DNA of 64,000 nucleotides. It comes from Pseudoclavibacter soli DSM 23366. GTDB taxonomy: Bacteria; Actinomycetota; Actinomycetes; Actinomycetales; Microbacteriaceae. Of this stretch, positions 43,660 through 57,032 are shown one piece after another (position 1 is the first letter of the stretch; each line of letters begins with the position of its first letter). Location of the stretch: assembly GCF_000423505.1 (NCBI RefSeq), contig NZ_KE384027.1, positions 497,140 to 561,139 of the forward strand, read 5' to 3'. The notes below the pieces were generated by a model. The model saw nothing but the letters and a program-made list of their open reading frames with translations, had not been told where the DNA came from and did not search any database. Both the position numbers and the translations under genes were made by a program.

Positions 43660-44373
43660 TCAGTGCTGGCTGACTGGCTGGTAGCCCGGCTCATGCTGCT
43701 TGACCCACGCGATCACCCGGTAGGTGAAGGGCAGCAGGGCGGCCTCAACCGCGGTCTTGTAGACGAAGCCCAGCACGATGTAGATCAAGATGTCGCTCGG
43801 CTCGGTGAGGCCGAGCACCGGGGCGGCCACCAGGCAGAAGATCGTGGTGTCGGCCAGCTCGCCGACGACAGTAGAGCCCAAAAGGCGTGCCCAGAGCTGG
43901 CGCTCGTCGGTGCGACGACGCTTCATCGCCGTGACCACCCACGCGTTGAGCGTCTGCCCGACCAAGAAGCCGAGCAGCGAGCCAAACAGAATCTGCGGAG
44001 CGCTCAGGCCGAGCAGGGTGACGAACGCGGAGTCATCCCAGCCCTCGGTCTTGGGCAGGCCGATCACGATCTGAAAGTAGAGCATTGCTCCCAATGCGAT
44101 GCCGAACCCGATGAATGTGGCGCGTCGAGTGAGCCTGAAGCCATAGACCTCGCTGAGTACATCACCCAGCACATACGCCAGAGGGAACAGCAGAAAACCG
44201 CCGTCGGTGATGATGGGGAAGTCGCCGACCGGGCCGAAGAGCACGGGCTGGGTGGCTGCAATATTCGAGATGAGCAGCAGCGAGGCGAACACGGCGACGA
44301 TGGTCGCGTAGTGCCGAGTGTTCGAGGTGGCGAACGCCGTGGTCTCTGGGGTGCGTGACTCTGTAAGGCTCAT
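43660..44373 (-). CDS. yhhQ: Queuosine precursor transporter (YhhQ/VUT family)
   Basis: 237 residues, about six transmembrane helices. Family pattern: LLISNIAATQPVLFG, the FPLAYVLGDVLSEVYGFRLTRR stretch (split over about 63-85), RLLGSTVVGELADTTIFC and VYKTAVEAALLPFTYRVI. YhhQ imports queuine or preQ0/preQ1. Convergent with tgt, which uses the imported base. No de novo queuosine genes are in the window. Confidence 0.92.
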   Translation of the reverse strand: MSLTESRTPETTAFATSNTRHYATIVAVFASLLLISNIAATQPVLFGPVGDFPIITDGGFLLFPLAYVLGDVLSEVYGFRLTRRATFIGFGIALGAMLYFQIVIGLPKTEGWDDSAFVTLLGLSAPQILFGSLLGFLVGQTLNAWVVTAMKRRRTDERQLWARLLGSTVVGELADTTIFCLVAAPVLGLTEPSDILIYIVLGFVYKTAVEAALLPFTYRVIAWVKQHEPGYQPVSQH

Positions 44374-44420
44374 GATGCCTCGATTCTATGCGGGTGCGTG
44401 CCCAGGCGCAGCACTGCTGC

Positions 44421-44426
44421 GATAAT
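44421..44426 (+). promoter_or_regulatory. -10 GATAAT of the NUDIX-like gene
   Basis: Six bases separate the hexamer from ATG 44433; leaderless arrangement. Confidence 0.5.
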
Positions 44427-44432
44427 GGGCAC

Positions 44433-45011
44433 ATGAGCATCGTGGGCACCCCGGATCCACAGGATCCTGACGACAGTGTGGTTCAGCCCGGCGCGGGCGA
44501 CGCCGGGTGGCTGACCGAAAAGCAGCTCGATGAGGCCAGACGGCATCTGCCAATGGTCTACGTCGAGGCTCTTCCGGTGCGCATCGACGATGCAGGCAGA
44601 GTGGTGCAGGTGGGGTTGCTGCTGCGCGTCAGCGACACCGACTCGATGACTCGCACCATCGTCTCAGGGCGAGTGCGCTTTGGCGAAAGCGTGCGCGACG
44701 CGTTGGCGCGCCACCTTGAGAACGACATCGGCCCTATCGCGTTTCCGCAGCTGCCGCTGTCGATTGTGCCTCAAGCGGTGGGCGAGTACTTTCCAGTGCC
44801 CACCAATGCGTCTGACCTGTTCGACGGCCGCCAGCATGCGGTGTCATTGGCGTTCGTGGTGCCCGTCACCGGCACCTGTCAGCCGCGCACCGACGCGCTC
44901 GAGCTGACGTGGCTGAGCCCCGCCGAGCTGCGCAGCCCCCGGGTGCAGGCCGATCTCGAAGGCAACCGCGGGGTGCTCATCGAGCGGCTGTTGGCCGCCG
45001 TCGGGGCGTAG
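44433..45011 (+). CDS. DUF4916/NUDIX-like protein
   Basis: 192 residues, NUDIX-fold protein of the actinobacterial DUF4916 type: GWLTEKQLDEARRHLPMVYVEALPVR (split over about 25-50), a glycine-containing strand SGRVRFGESVRDALARHLENDIG in the place of the NUDIX box, and HAVSLAFVVPVTG. The classical REUXEE residues are not conserved, so hydrolase activity is uncertain. ATG 44433 is set by the -10. Confidence 0.82.
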   Translation: MSIVGTPDPQDPDDSVVQPGAGDAGWLTEKQLDEARRHLPMVYVEALPVRIDDAGRVVQVGLLLRVSDTDSMTRTIVSGRVRFGESVRDALARHLENDIGPIAFPQLPLSIVPQAVGEYFPVPTNASDLFDGRQHAVSLAFVVPVTGTCQPRTDALELTWLSPAELRSPRVQADLEGNRGVLIERLLAAVGA

Positions 45012-45035
45012 CACGCGCCAGCCACCGGGTGACCG

Positions 45036-46289
45036 TCACTCGTCACGCACCTCGACCTCGAGTGCGGGTGCGAATCGATACGGTGCGGCCACGATCACTG
45101 CGCCGAGCGCACGCCTGATGCGGCTGATCTCGGCGCGTACAGTCACGGCGTGGTCGGGCTGACCAAAGATGTGTTGTGACAGCTCCGCGGCACTCAGCCC
45201 TGCCGGGGCGTCATGAATCGCCTGCAGCACACTGAGCTGCCGAGGCGTGATCTCGACCCGCCAGTGCGCCTGAGTCGAGGTGAGCTCGGCCTGGGCGCCG
45301 GCAGCCGTCGGCGTCACGATCAGACGCCCCAGCGCGCTCGACGACCGTGGGGCGCTCGCGGCCTGCACCGGCTCCAACAGCCACCCATCGGGCACGGCGG
45401 TGGCCTGCACAGCACCCATCGACGGCACCCACAGGTGCTCGGCGGTGGGGTCGGCGGGCAGCAGGATGCGCGGCTCGGCCACCGGCGGACGGCTCGCGGC
45501 GACCCAACCCCAGCGGTCAGTCACCAGCCACGCACCCTTGTCGTGCTGCATGGGCTCAGTGAGCTCGCGCAGGCGACCGAGTGCACGACGGTGCGTGTCG
45601 CGCAGCTCGAGAGTGATGTTGCGTGCGATCAGCGCGACAAGCGTCAGCATGGTCGGGTGCGCATCGGCCACGCTGCACGAGATGTTGACCACTCCGGCAC
45701 AGCTCTGCGACCTCGGATCGGTTACGGGTGCTGCGGCACAGCTCCAGTCGTGCTGGCTGACCAAGAAGTGCTCGGCGCCGTGCACTTGCACGGGGTGCCG
45801 CACCGCGAGAGCGGTGCCGATCGCATTGGTGCCGACCGCCTGCTCGCCCCACTGGGCTCCCACAGAGAAGTCGATGGCATCTGCTCGCCGTTCGGCGGCG
45901 GGGCTGCCATGCCGCCACAGAATGGTGCCGTGTGCATCGGTGAAAACGATCAGGTGGGTGCCGCTGTCGAGACTCTGACCGCCGACGCGCGGCAGCAGAT
46001 CATTCAGCAGGGCGATGATGTGGCGCTGCACCGCGGCGATCGGGGCAGCAGGTGAGGTGCGCTGGGTGGTGACCACGGCATCCTGCCGAGCAGTTTGGCG
46101 TCGACACCCGTTGTCGGGTCGCAAGCCGGCGCGGCGCGACCGCAACCATGACTGTGTGATCAGTGATCGGCCGCGGGCCGGAGCACGCCCACCGAAGAGT
46201 GTGGCCTGATGCACTTGACGCAGCAGGCGATCGTACTCGACCGGGTTCTCGCCCAGCGGCAGCGATGGCTCGTGCAGGTCGCTCGACAT
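45036..46289 (-). CDS. AcoR-like GAF-domain transcriptional regulator
   Basis: 417 residues. N-terminal segment typical of AcoR-like activators (SLITQSWLRSRRAGL), a GAF sensor domain (about 95-235: IVFTDAHGTILWRHG, GTNAIGTALAVRHPVQVHGAEHF), and a C-terminal winged-helix-like segment (ITPRQLSVLQAIHD, VRAEISRIRRALG). It lacks the AAA+ sigma-54 module of Gram-negative AcoR, so it works with a normal sigma factor. ATG 46289 has GGAG upstream. Divergent from the acetoin/diacetyl reductase, which it probably controls. Confidence 0.87.
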   Translation of the reverse strand: MSSDLHEPSLPLGENPVEYDRLLRQVHQATLFGGRAPARGRSLITQSWLRSRRAGLRPDNGCRRQTARQDAVVTTQRTSPAAPIAAVQRHIIALLNDLLPRVGGQSLDSGTHLIVFTDAHGTILWRHGSPAAERRADAIDFSVGAQWGEQAVGTNAIGTALAVRHPVQVHGAEHFLVSQHDWSCAAAPVTDPRSQSCAGVVNISCSVADAHPTMLTLVALIARNITLELRDTHRRALGRLRELTEPMQHDKGAWLVTDRWGWVAASRPPVAEPRILLPADPTAEHLWVPSMGAVQATAVPDGWLLEPVQAASAPRSSSALGRLIVTPTAAGAQAELTSTQAHWRVEITPRQLSVLQAIHDAPAGLSAAELSQHIFGQPDHAVTVRAEISRIRRALGAVIVAAPYRFAPALEVEVRDE

Positions 46290-46463
46290 GTGACTCCTGT
46301 TCTGCGCCGGTCGGGGGTGGCGCGTCGGCGATAAGCACTCGCGTTGCACGACGTTGCAGTCGCTCGCGATCCGCGTGATTCCGCCGTTGACGAGCCTACC
46401 CGCTGACAGGTCGGTCGGCAGGCTTTCGTCAGCTGCGGCGCCCTCCTAACGTGGGAGCCGTAT

Positions 46464-46500
46464 TCGATCCGTCGAACACGGATCGATCTGTCGAACACAG
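46464..46500 (+). promoter_or_regulatory. Two tandem palindromes before the acetoin reductase gene
   Basis: CCGTCGAACACGG (46469-46481) and CTGTCGAACACAG (46488-46500), embedded in a 19-bp direct repeat. The second arm base changes on both sides (C..G to T..A), which keeps the symmetry. One end lies at the Shine-Dalgarno of the gene. Confidence 0.6.
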
Positions 46501-46509
46501 GAGAGAATC

Positions 46510-47295
46510 ATGAGTGATCAGAAGGTTGCGCTCGTCACGGGCGCTGGGCAGGGCATTGGTCGCGGCATCGCGCTGCAGCTGGCTCAGGACGGCTTCGACA
46601 TCGCCGTCGCCGACCTCGACTTCCAGGCCGAAAAGGCCGAGGGCGTCGTCAAAGAGATCGAGGCGCTGGGGCGCCGCGCGTTCTTCGTCGCCGCCGACGT
46701 CTCGAAGCGCGATCAGGTGTTCGCGGCGGTTGATGCCGCAGCCGAGCAGCTGGGCAGCTTTGACGTGATCGCCAACAACGCCGGCATCGTGCAGGTCAAG
46801 CCGGTCAGCGAGATCACCACCGAAGACCTCGAGAAGATCTTCAACATCAACGTCTTCAGTGTCATCTACGGCATTCAGGCTGCAGAGAAGAAGTTCGCCG
46901 AGCTCGGCAAAGAGAAGGGCAAGATCATCTCGGCCTCCTCGATCGCCGGCATCAAGGGCTTCCCGATTCTGGGCGCCTACTCAGCCACCAAGTTTGCCGT
47001 GCGCGGCATCACTCAGGTTGCGGCCCAGGAGCTCGCTCCCCGCAACATCACGGTGAACGCCTGGGCTCCTGGCATCGTCGGCACTGGCATGTGGGACACC
47101 ATCGACGAGGAGCTCGGCAAGCTCAACGGCAAAGCCAAGGGCGAGAACCTCAAAGAGAACGTGGGCTCGATCGCCCTCGGCCGCATTGAGACGCCGCAAG
47201 ACGTCGCCGGTGTGGTGTCGTTCTTCGCCAGCGAGAAGGCCGACTACGTGACCGGTCAGACGCTGCTGGTCGACGGCGGGATGCTCTACAACTAA
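46510..47295 (+). CDS. budC: Diacetyl/acetoin reductase (2,3-butanediol dehydrogenase)
   Basis: 261 residues, short-chain dehydrogenase. Cofactor motif GAGQGIGRGIAL (about 11-22), NNAGI (about 90), catalytic Ser in ISASSIAG, and YSATK. Overall sequence matches BudC-type enzymes (IYGIQAAEKKF, PGIVGTGMWD, TGQTLLVDGGMLYN), so NADH-dependent diacetyl to acetoin to butanediol is likely. Strong AGGAGA Shine-Dalgarno. The adjacent GAF regulator supports an acetoin-linked role. Terminator at 47317. Confidence 0.92.
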   Translation: MSDQKVALVTGAGQGIGRGIALQLAQDGFDIAVADLDFQAEKAEGVVKEIEALGRRAFFVAADVSKRDQVFAAVDAAAEQLGSFDVIANNAGIVQVKPVSEITTEDLEKIFNINVFSVIYGIQAAEKKFAELGKEKGKIISASSIAGIKGFPILGAYSATKFAVRGITQVAAQELAPRNITVNAWAPGIVGTGMWDTIDEELGKLNGKAKGENLKENVGSIALGRIETPQDVAGVVSFFASEKADYVTGQTLLVDGGMLYN

Positions 47296-47316
47296 GTCGA
47301 CGCATCGCACGTTGCG

Positions 47317-47348
47317 AGGGCGCTCCGAGGATTTCCTTGGGGCGCCCT
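47317..47348 (+). terminator. Terminator after budC
   Basis: 14-bp stem AGGGCGCTCCGAGG / CCTTGGGGCGCCCT including two G-U pairs, ATTT loop, followed by TTCT. Confidence 0.82.
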
Positions 47349-47394
47349 TTCTGCGTGTGGATGGGCGTCGAAATGTCGGCAGCTGCAACACAAT

Positions 47395-47424
47395 GTCTGC
47401 AGGTGTGCGGCGGGTTGCGCAGAC
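47395..47424. repeat. REP-like element, copy 2
   Basis: Second copy of the 43576-43605 core. The wider unit here is bounded by AATGTC (near 47372) and GACATT (near 47446), so the whole stretch can fold on itself. Lies between the convergent budC and SulP genes. Confidence 0.75.
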
Positions 47425-47485
47425 GGTGTGTCAGAGGTGCGGACATTGTGCTGGGCAGCGGCTGCCGCACCAGCGGCGGCGCGAG

Positions 47486-49183
47486 CTACCTCTGTGCACG
47501 CACCAGCTGCCGGGCAGCCTCGATCGCCGCAGGCGTCGTGTCGAACACCTGGCCGTCATCCCAGAGGCGCTGCAGCTCGGGCACTTGGCGCAGCGGCTTC
47601 TCGTGGGCTGGCCGCACGGCTGAGAGCAACACGACGATCCCGCGCTGGCGTAGCTCGGCGACGGCCTCGCCGATCGCCTGGGCTCCGGTGGCGTCGACCG
47701 CGCTGAGGTGCCCCATGCGCAAGATCACCACTTTCGTCTGATCGATCGCCGTCAGGTCGAGCAGGAAGCGTCGGGCCACACCGAAGAACAGGGCACCCTC
47801 GAGGCGGTAGGGCACGATGTGCTCACGCTGCAGCTCGCGTTCGCGCTCAAAGTCTGCTGCCGTGGTCTCGGGCACCTCGCGTGCCACCCCGTCGTCATCG
47901 AGATGCTGACGGCGCACCTGCGTAGTGTCTGAGACGGCCTTCAACGTCAGGAGGGCGGCCAGCGCGAAGCCCACGATCACGGCGGTGATCACGTCGATGG
48001 CAACCGTGGTGACGAAGGTTGCGAAAAAGACCCAGGCATCCCCTCGGGTGGCGCGCACGGTGGCGCGCACCGTAGGCAGCGACACCATGCTCACGCAGGT
48101 GGCCAGCAGCACGCCGGCGAGCACCGCCAGCGGAATCTGCCCGACGACCGAACCCGCCACCAGCACCACGATCAGCAGCACCAGCGAGTGGGTGACCGCC
48201 GAGGTGCGCGAGCGCGCGCCAGCACGCACGTTGACCGCAGTGCGCGCAATCGCAGCGGTGGCCGGCACCCCGCCGAAGAACGGCACCGCGATGTTGGCCA
48301 GGCCTTGGCCGAACAGCTCGCGATCGGGATTGTGATGCTCGCCGACGGTCATTCCGTCGGCGACGCTCGCGCTCAGCAGGCTTTCGAGGGCACCGAGCGC
48401 GGCCACTGCCACTGCACTCGGCACGAGCGAGCCGAGTGCACTCCAGTCGAAGAATGCTGCCGACGGCGCGGGCAGACCAGCAGGCAGGGCACCGATGCGT
48501 GCGGTCTGCAGGTTGAGCGCCCAGCTCAGGGCGGTGAGCACCACCACCAGCACCAGTGGCCAGGGCAGGCCTCGGCGCAGGTGATTCAGCGTCAGGATGG
48601 CCGCGGCCGTTCCCAGCGCCATGGCCGGCTCGATCCATGTGGGGTTCGCAAACCAGTGCTGCAGCGCATCCCAAGCGGTCGCCCACACCTGCTCGTGGCT
48701 CGGCACGGTCACGCCCAGCAGATTGGGCACCTGTTGCAGGGCGATCACCACGGCAATGCCCGCGGTGAACCCCTCGAGCAGGGATGCGGGCAGCATCTGT
48801 ACGTAGCGCCCGGCGCCGGTGAAAGCAACGATTACGAGCACCACACCGGCCATCGCGCCCACCATGAGCACGCCACCCGCTCCGTGCTGCGCCACGATGG
48901 GCAGCAACACCACGGTCATCGCCCCGGTGGGGCCGCTGACCTGCAGGTTGCTGCCACCGAACACGGCGGCGATGATGCCGGCGATGACTGCGGTGGTGAG
49001 GCCGGCGGCTGCACCGAGCCCGGAGGCCACGCCGAACGCGAGGGCGAGTGGCAGGGCGACGACAGCCACGGTGAGGCCAGCCAGCAGGTCGGTGAGCGGA
49101 GCGCGGCGGGCATCTCGGAGATCTTGTGGGCCGGGCAGCAGTGCGGCCAGCCGAGTTCGGAACGTGGGTGTGTCGGTCGTCAT
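47486..49183 (-). CDS. SulP-family anion transporter with STAS domain
   Basis: 565 residues. SulP transmembrane domain (about 30-425) with the LTVAVVALPLALAFGVASG and GGSNLQVSGPTGAMTVV signatures, then a cytoplasmic STAS domain (about 465-560) with ILRMGHLSAVDATGAQAI. Substrate may be sulfate, bicarbonate or a dicarboxylate; no carbonic anhydrase or sulfate genes are adjacent to decide. ATG follows AGGGGGAAA. Confidence 0.93.
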   Translation of the reverse strand: MTTDTPTFRTRLAALLPGPQDLRDARRAPLTDLLAGLTVAVVALPLALAFGVASGLGAAAGLTTAVIAGIIAAVFGGSNLQVSGPTGAMTVVLLPIVAQHGAGGVLMVGAMAGVVLVIVAFTGAGRYVQMLPASLLEGFTAGIAVVIALQQVPNLLGVTVPSHEQVWATAWDALQHWFANPTWIEPAMALGTAAAILTLNHLRRGLPWPLVLVVVLTALSWALNLQTARIGALPAGLPAPSAAFFDWSALGSLVPSAVAVAALGALESLLSASVADGMTVGEHHNPDRELFGQGLANIAVPFFGGVPATAAIARTAVNVRAGARSRTSAVTHSLVLLIVVLVAGSVVGQIPLAVLAGVLLATCVSMVSLPTVRATVRATRGDAWVFFATFVTTVAIDVITAVIVGFALAALLTLKAVSDTTQVRRQHLDDDGVAREVPETTAADFERERELQREHIVPYRLEGALFFGVARRFLLDLTAIDQTKVVILRMGHLSAVDATGAQAIGEAVAELRQRGIVVLLSAVRPAHEKPLRQVPELQRLWDDGQVFDTTPAAIEAARQLVRAQR

Positions 49184-49574
49184 GGTGTTTCCCCCTGACC
49201 GTGGGTTGTCGCGCTGATCGACGCAGCGCCGCGCCGACGCCGGGCAGAGGCGTCACAAGAATGGTACGACACGTACATGTTTTCGGTGCAATCGAAGACG
49301 CAGATCGTATTTCGCACCGCAGGCGACGTTATGGCGGAAAAGTTGGACAATTCGTGCTATAGAGCCATATACTGGTTTTTTGGTCTGTGCGGTGTTCTTC
49401 TCTGCCCTCAAATGACGGTGGGCGAGCGGTGTTTCATATGACGGTGACATCGCTCCTTGACGTGTCGACGTGGTGCTCTCGAGCATCCTGTCGACCGCGT
49501 GCTCGGAGTGAGCGCCAGCTGCAGACGACTCGTCAGTACCGACAAGCCTGATGGCTGCAAATGGAGGAATTCTC
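49184..49574. other. Intergenic leader region between the SulP gene and rpoB
   Basis: No gene of clear coding character. It holds a promoter (49343-49373), a 13-bp palindrome GTACG-ACA-CGTAC (49264-49276), two copies of ATGACGGTG (49412-49420, 49438-49446), and a stem-loop at 49464-49495 built from GTCGAC, GTGCTC and their complements. From 49438 a 37-codon frame runs to a stop at 49549-49551 overlapping an in-frame ATG of rpoB; it has only a weak Shine-Dalgarno. Confidence 0.6.
49343..49373 (+). promoter_or_regulatory. Probable rpoBC promoter
   Basis: TTGGAC (49343-49348), a 19-base spacer and TATACT (49368-49373). The spacer is slightly long. It would give a leader of roughly 195 nt. Confidence 0.45.
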
Positions 49575-52500
49575 TTGGCTGCTGCGCCCCGTTCAACCGA
49601 TAAGAACAGTGCATCCAACAAAACCGTCAATACCGAGGGCCGTAATTTCAAGCGGCTTTCCTTCGCAAAGGTCACTGAGCCGCTCAATGTTCCCGACCTG
49701 CTCGCGCTGCAGACCGAGAGCTTTGACTGGCTGGTCGGCAACGACGCCTGGAAGCGTCGTCTGGCTGAAGACCAGGCTGCTGGCCGCACTGACGTTCCCA
49801 CCAAGAGCGGCCTCGACGCCGTCTTCGAAGAGCTTTCGCCCATCGAAGACAACCTCGAGAAGATGCACCTGAGCTTCGCCAACCCCACGCTCGAGCCAGA
49901 GCGTTACACCATCGACGAGTGCAAAGAGCGCGGCAAGACCTACGAGGCACCGCTCTACGTCGAGGCCGAGTTCATGAACTACGAGACCGGCGAGATCAAA
50001 ACGCAGACGGTCTTCATGGGCAACTTCCCCCTGATGACCAAAAAGGGCACGTTCATCGTCAACGGCTCTGAGCGCGTCGTTGTCTCGCAGCTGGTGCGCA
50101 GCCCCGGAGTCTACTTCGAGCGTCAGTTCGAGAAGAACTCCGACAAAGAGATCTTCTCGGCACGCGTGATTCCGAGCCGTGGTGCCTGGCTCGAGTTCGA
50201 GATCGACAAGCGCGATCAGGTCGGTGTGCGCATTGACCGCAAGCGCAAGCAGTCGGTCACCGTCTTCCTGAAGGCTCTCGGCCTGTCGACGGGTGACATC
50301 GAGAAAGAGTTCGCTGGCTACGCCTCGATCGAGGCCACGTTGGCCAAAGACACCATCGCTACCAAAGAAGAGGCGCTGCGCGATATCTACCGCAAGCTGC
50401 GCCCGGGCGAGCAGGTGGCCGCTGAGGCTGCTCGCGCTCTGCTCGACAACTTCTACTTCAACGACAAGCGCTACGATCTGGCCAAGGTCGGCCGTTACAA
50501 GATCAACCGCAAGCTGGGCCTCGACGCCCCCATCACCGACTCGGTGCTGAGCGTCGAAGACATTGTCAAGACCATCAAATACTTGGTCGCGCTGCATGCC
50601 GGCGAGAAAGACTTTGACGGTCTGCGCGACGGCAAAGCTGCCAAGCTGCCTCTCGACGTCGATGACATCGACCACTTCGGCAACCGCCGCATCCGTGCAG
50701 TCGGCGAGCTCATCCAGAACCAGGTGCGCACCGGCCTGAGCCGTATGGAGCGGGTGGTGCGCGAGCGCATGACCACGCAAGACGCCGAGGCGATCACCCC
50801 GCAGACCCTGATCAACGTGCGCCCCGTGGTCGCTGCGATCAAAGAGTTCTTCGGCACCAGCCAGTCGTCGCAGTTCATGGACCAGAACAACCCGCTGGCC
50901 GGCATCACGCACAAGCGTCGTCTGTCGGCACTGGGCCCCGGAGGTCTGTCGCGTGAGCGTGCCGGCGTCGAAGTGCGTGACGTGCATCCCTCGCACTACG
51001 GCCGTATGTGCCCCATTGAGACTCCTGAAGGCCCGAACATCGGCCTGATCGGCTCGCTGGCGACCTTCGCTCGCATCAACGCCTTCGGCTTCATCGAAAC
51101 CCCGTACCGCAAGGTGGTCAAGGGCAAGGTGACCGAGCAGATCGACTACCTCACCGCATCCGACGAAGACGAGTTCGTGGTGGCACAGGCCAACGCGCAT
51201 GTCGACGCCAAGGGCAACTTTGTCGACGACCGCGTGCTGGTTCGCCTCAAGGGCGGCGACGTCGAGCTGGTGGCTCCCGAGCGCGTTGACTACATCGACG
51301 TGTCGCCGCGTCAGATGGTGTCGGTGGGTACTTCGCTGATTCCGTTCCTCGAGCACGATGACGCGCACCGCGCGCTCATGGGTGCCAACATGCAGCGTCA
51401 GGCTGTGCCGCTGCTGCGCACCGACAGCCCGTTCGTCGGTACCGGCATGGAGGCCTACGCCGCCGTCGACTCAGGTGATGTCATCACCTCAGCAGTCGGT
51501 GGTGTGGTCACCGAGGTCTCGGCTGACCGCATCGAGATCAGCAGCGACGAGGGTGAAACCGTCAGCTACGTGACTCGCAAGTTCGATCGCGCCAACCAGG
51601 GCACCTGCTACAACAACCGCGTGCTGGTGCGCGAGGGTGATCGTGTTGAGCCCGGTATGGTCATCGCTGATGGCCCGGCCACCGATCACGGTGAGCTGGC
51701 GCTGGGCAAGAACTTGCTGGTTGCGTTCATGCCCTGGGAGGGTCTGAACTACGAGGATGCGATCATCCTGAACCAGAACCTGGTGAAAGAAGACGCACTC
51801 ACCTCGATTCACATCGAGGAGTACGACGTCGACGCACGTGACACCAAGCTCGGCAAAGAAGAGATCACCCGTGATCTGCCGAACGTCTCGCAAGAGATGC
51901 TTGCCGATCTCGACGAGCGTGGCATCGTGCGCATCGGTGCCGAGGTGCGTCCCGGCGACATCCTCGTCGGCAAGGTCACCCCGAAGGGCGAGACCGAGCT
52001 CAGCGCCGAAGAACGTCTGCTGCGCGCCATCTTCAACGAGAAGAGCCGTGAGGTGCGCGACACCTCGCTGAAGGTTCCTCACGGTGAAGAAGGCACGGTC
52101 ATCGCGGTCAAGGTGTTCGACGCCGAAGAAGGCGATGACGAGCTCGGCAACGGTGTAAACCAGCGCGTAGTCGTCTACATCGCTCAGAAGCGCAAGATCA
52201 CCGAGGGCGACAAGCTCTCGGGTCGTCACGGCAACAAGGGTGTCATCTCGAAGATCGTGCCTGCTGAAGACATGCCCTTCCTGCCCGATGGCACCCCGGT
52301 CGACATCATCCTCAACCCGCTGGGTGTGCCCGGTCGAATGAACTTCGGCCAGGTGCTCGAGCTGCACTTGGGCTGGGCTGCGAAGCAGGGCTGGAAGGTC
52401 GACACCACTCAAGAGTGGGCCAAGGAGCTGCCGCAGGTCGCGCTCGAGGCCAAGCCCGGCACCAAGGTTGCCACCCCAGTGTTCGACGGTGCCTCCGAAG

Positions 52501-53087
52501 AGGAGATCGCCGGTCTGCTCGACTCCACGCTGCCCAACCGTGACGGCGATCGTCTGATCGACCACAACGGCAAGGTGCGACTGTTCGATGGCCGCTCGGG
52601 CGAGCCGTTCCCCGAGCCGGTGTCAGTTGGCTACATGTACATCCTGAAGCTGCACCACTTGGTCGACGACAAGATCCACGCGCGTTCGACCGGCCCGTAC
52701 TCGATGATCACCCAGCAGCCGCTTGGTGGTAAGGCGCAGTTCGGTGGTCAGCGCTTCGGTGAGATGGAGGTGTGGGCGCTCTATGCGTATGGCGCGGCAC
52801 ACGCCCTCCAAGAGATGCTCACCATCAAGTCCGACGATGTCACTGGTCGCGTGAAGGCCTACGAGGCCATCGTCAAGGGCGAGAACATCCAGGAGCCGGG
52901 CATCCCCGAGTCGTTCAAGGTGCTGATCAAAGAGATGCAGTCTCTGTGCCTGAACGTCGAGGTGCTCAGCGCCGACGGCAAGATCGTCAGTCTGAGAGAC
53001 AGCGATGACGATGCCTTCAACCCGGTTGAAGAACTCGGCATCAATATCTCCAAGCAGTTCGAGTCCGGTCCGGTCGACGAGATCTGA
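49575..53087 (+). CDS. rpoB: RNA polymerase beta subunit
   Basis: 1170 residues from the TTG at 49575, which has GGAGG 7 bases upstream; the in-frame ATG at 49551 has none. All conserved blocks are present, including [17 protein letters not shown] and the C-terminal [24 protein letters not shown] region. In the rifampicin region the sequence reads [28 protein letters not shown] (split): the residue equivalent to E. coli L511 is Ser (codon 50865-50867, residue 431). rpoC follows. Confidence 0.98.
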   Translation: MAAAPRSTDKNSASNKTVNTEGRNFKRLSFAKVTEPLNVPDLLALQTESFDWLVGNDAWKRRLAEDQAAGRTDVPTKSGLDAVFEELSPIEDNLEKMHLSFANPTLEPERYTIDECKERGKTYEAPLYVEAEFMNYETGEIKTQTVFMGNFPLMTKKGTFIVNGSERVVVSQLVRSPGVYFERQFEKNSDKEIFSARVIPSRGAWLEFEIDKRDQVGVRIDRKRKQSVTVFLKALGLSTGDIEKEFAGYASIEATLAKDTIATKEEALRDIYRKLRPGEQVAAEAARALLDNFYFNDKRYDLAKVGRYKINRKLGLDAPITDSVLSVEDIVKTIKYLVALHAGEKDFDGLRDGKAAKLPLDVDDIDHFGNRRIRAVGELIQNQVRTGLSRMERVVRERMTTQDAEAITPQTLINVRPVVAAIKEFFGTSQSSQFMDQNNPLAGITHKRRLSALGPGGLSRERAGVEVRDVHPSHYGRMCPIETPEGPNIGLIGSLATFARINAFGFIETPYRKVVKGKVTEQIDYLTASDEDEFVVAQANAHVDAKGNFVDDRVLVRLKGGDVELVAPERVDYIDVSPRQMVSVGTSLIPFLEHDDAHRALMGANMQRQAVPLLRTDSPFVGTGMEAYAAVDSGDVITSAVGGVVTEVSADRIEISSDEGETVSYVTRKFDRANQGTCYNNRVLVREGDRVEPGMVIADGPATDHGELALGKNLLVAFMPWEGLNYEDAIILNQNLVKEDALTSIHIEEYDVDARDTKLGKEEITRDLPNVSQEMLADLDERGIVRIGAEVRPGDILVGKVTPKGETELSAEERLLRAIFNEKSREVRDTSLKVPHGEEGTVIAVKVFDAEEGDDELGNGVNQRVVVYIAQKRKITEGDKLSGRHGNKGVISKIVPAEDMPFLPDGTPVDIILNPLGVPGRMNFGQVLELHLGWAAKQGWKVDTTQEWAKELPQVALEAKPGTKVATPVFDGASEEEIAGLLDSTLPNRDGDRLIDHNGKVRLFDGRSGEPFPEPVSVGYMYILKLHHLVDDKIHARSTGPYSMITQQPLGGKAQFGGQRFGEMEVWALYAYGAAHALQEMLTIKSDDVTGRVKAYEAIVKGENIQEPGIPESFKVLIKEMQSLCLNVEVLSADGKIVSLRDSDDDAFNPVEELGINISKQFESGPVDEI

Positions 53088-53134
53088 CCCGAGACCACTC
53101 AGACAGCGACAGAATTTTCAGAAAGAGAGAAACA

Positions 53135-57007
<3,873 letters not shown>

Positions 57008-57032
57008 GCCCGACTCGCTGAGTCTGATCGCC

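Noticed and set aside
44433-45011. NUDIX-like protein considered an active MutT-type hydrolase
   Set aside because: The REUXEE metal-binding residues of the NUDIX box are not present at the expected place, so only the fold is claimed.
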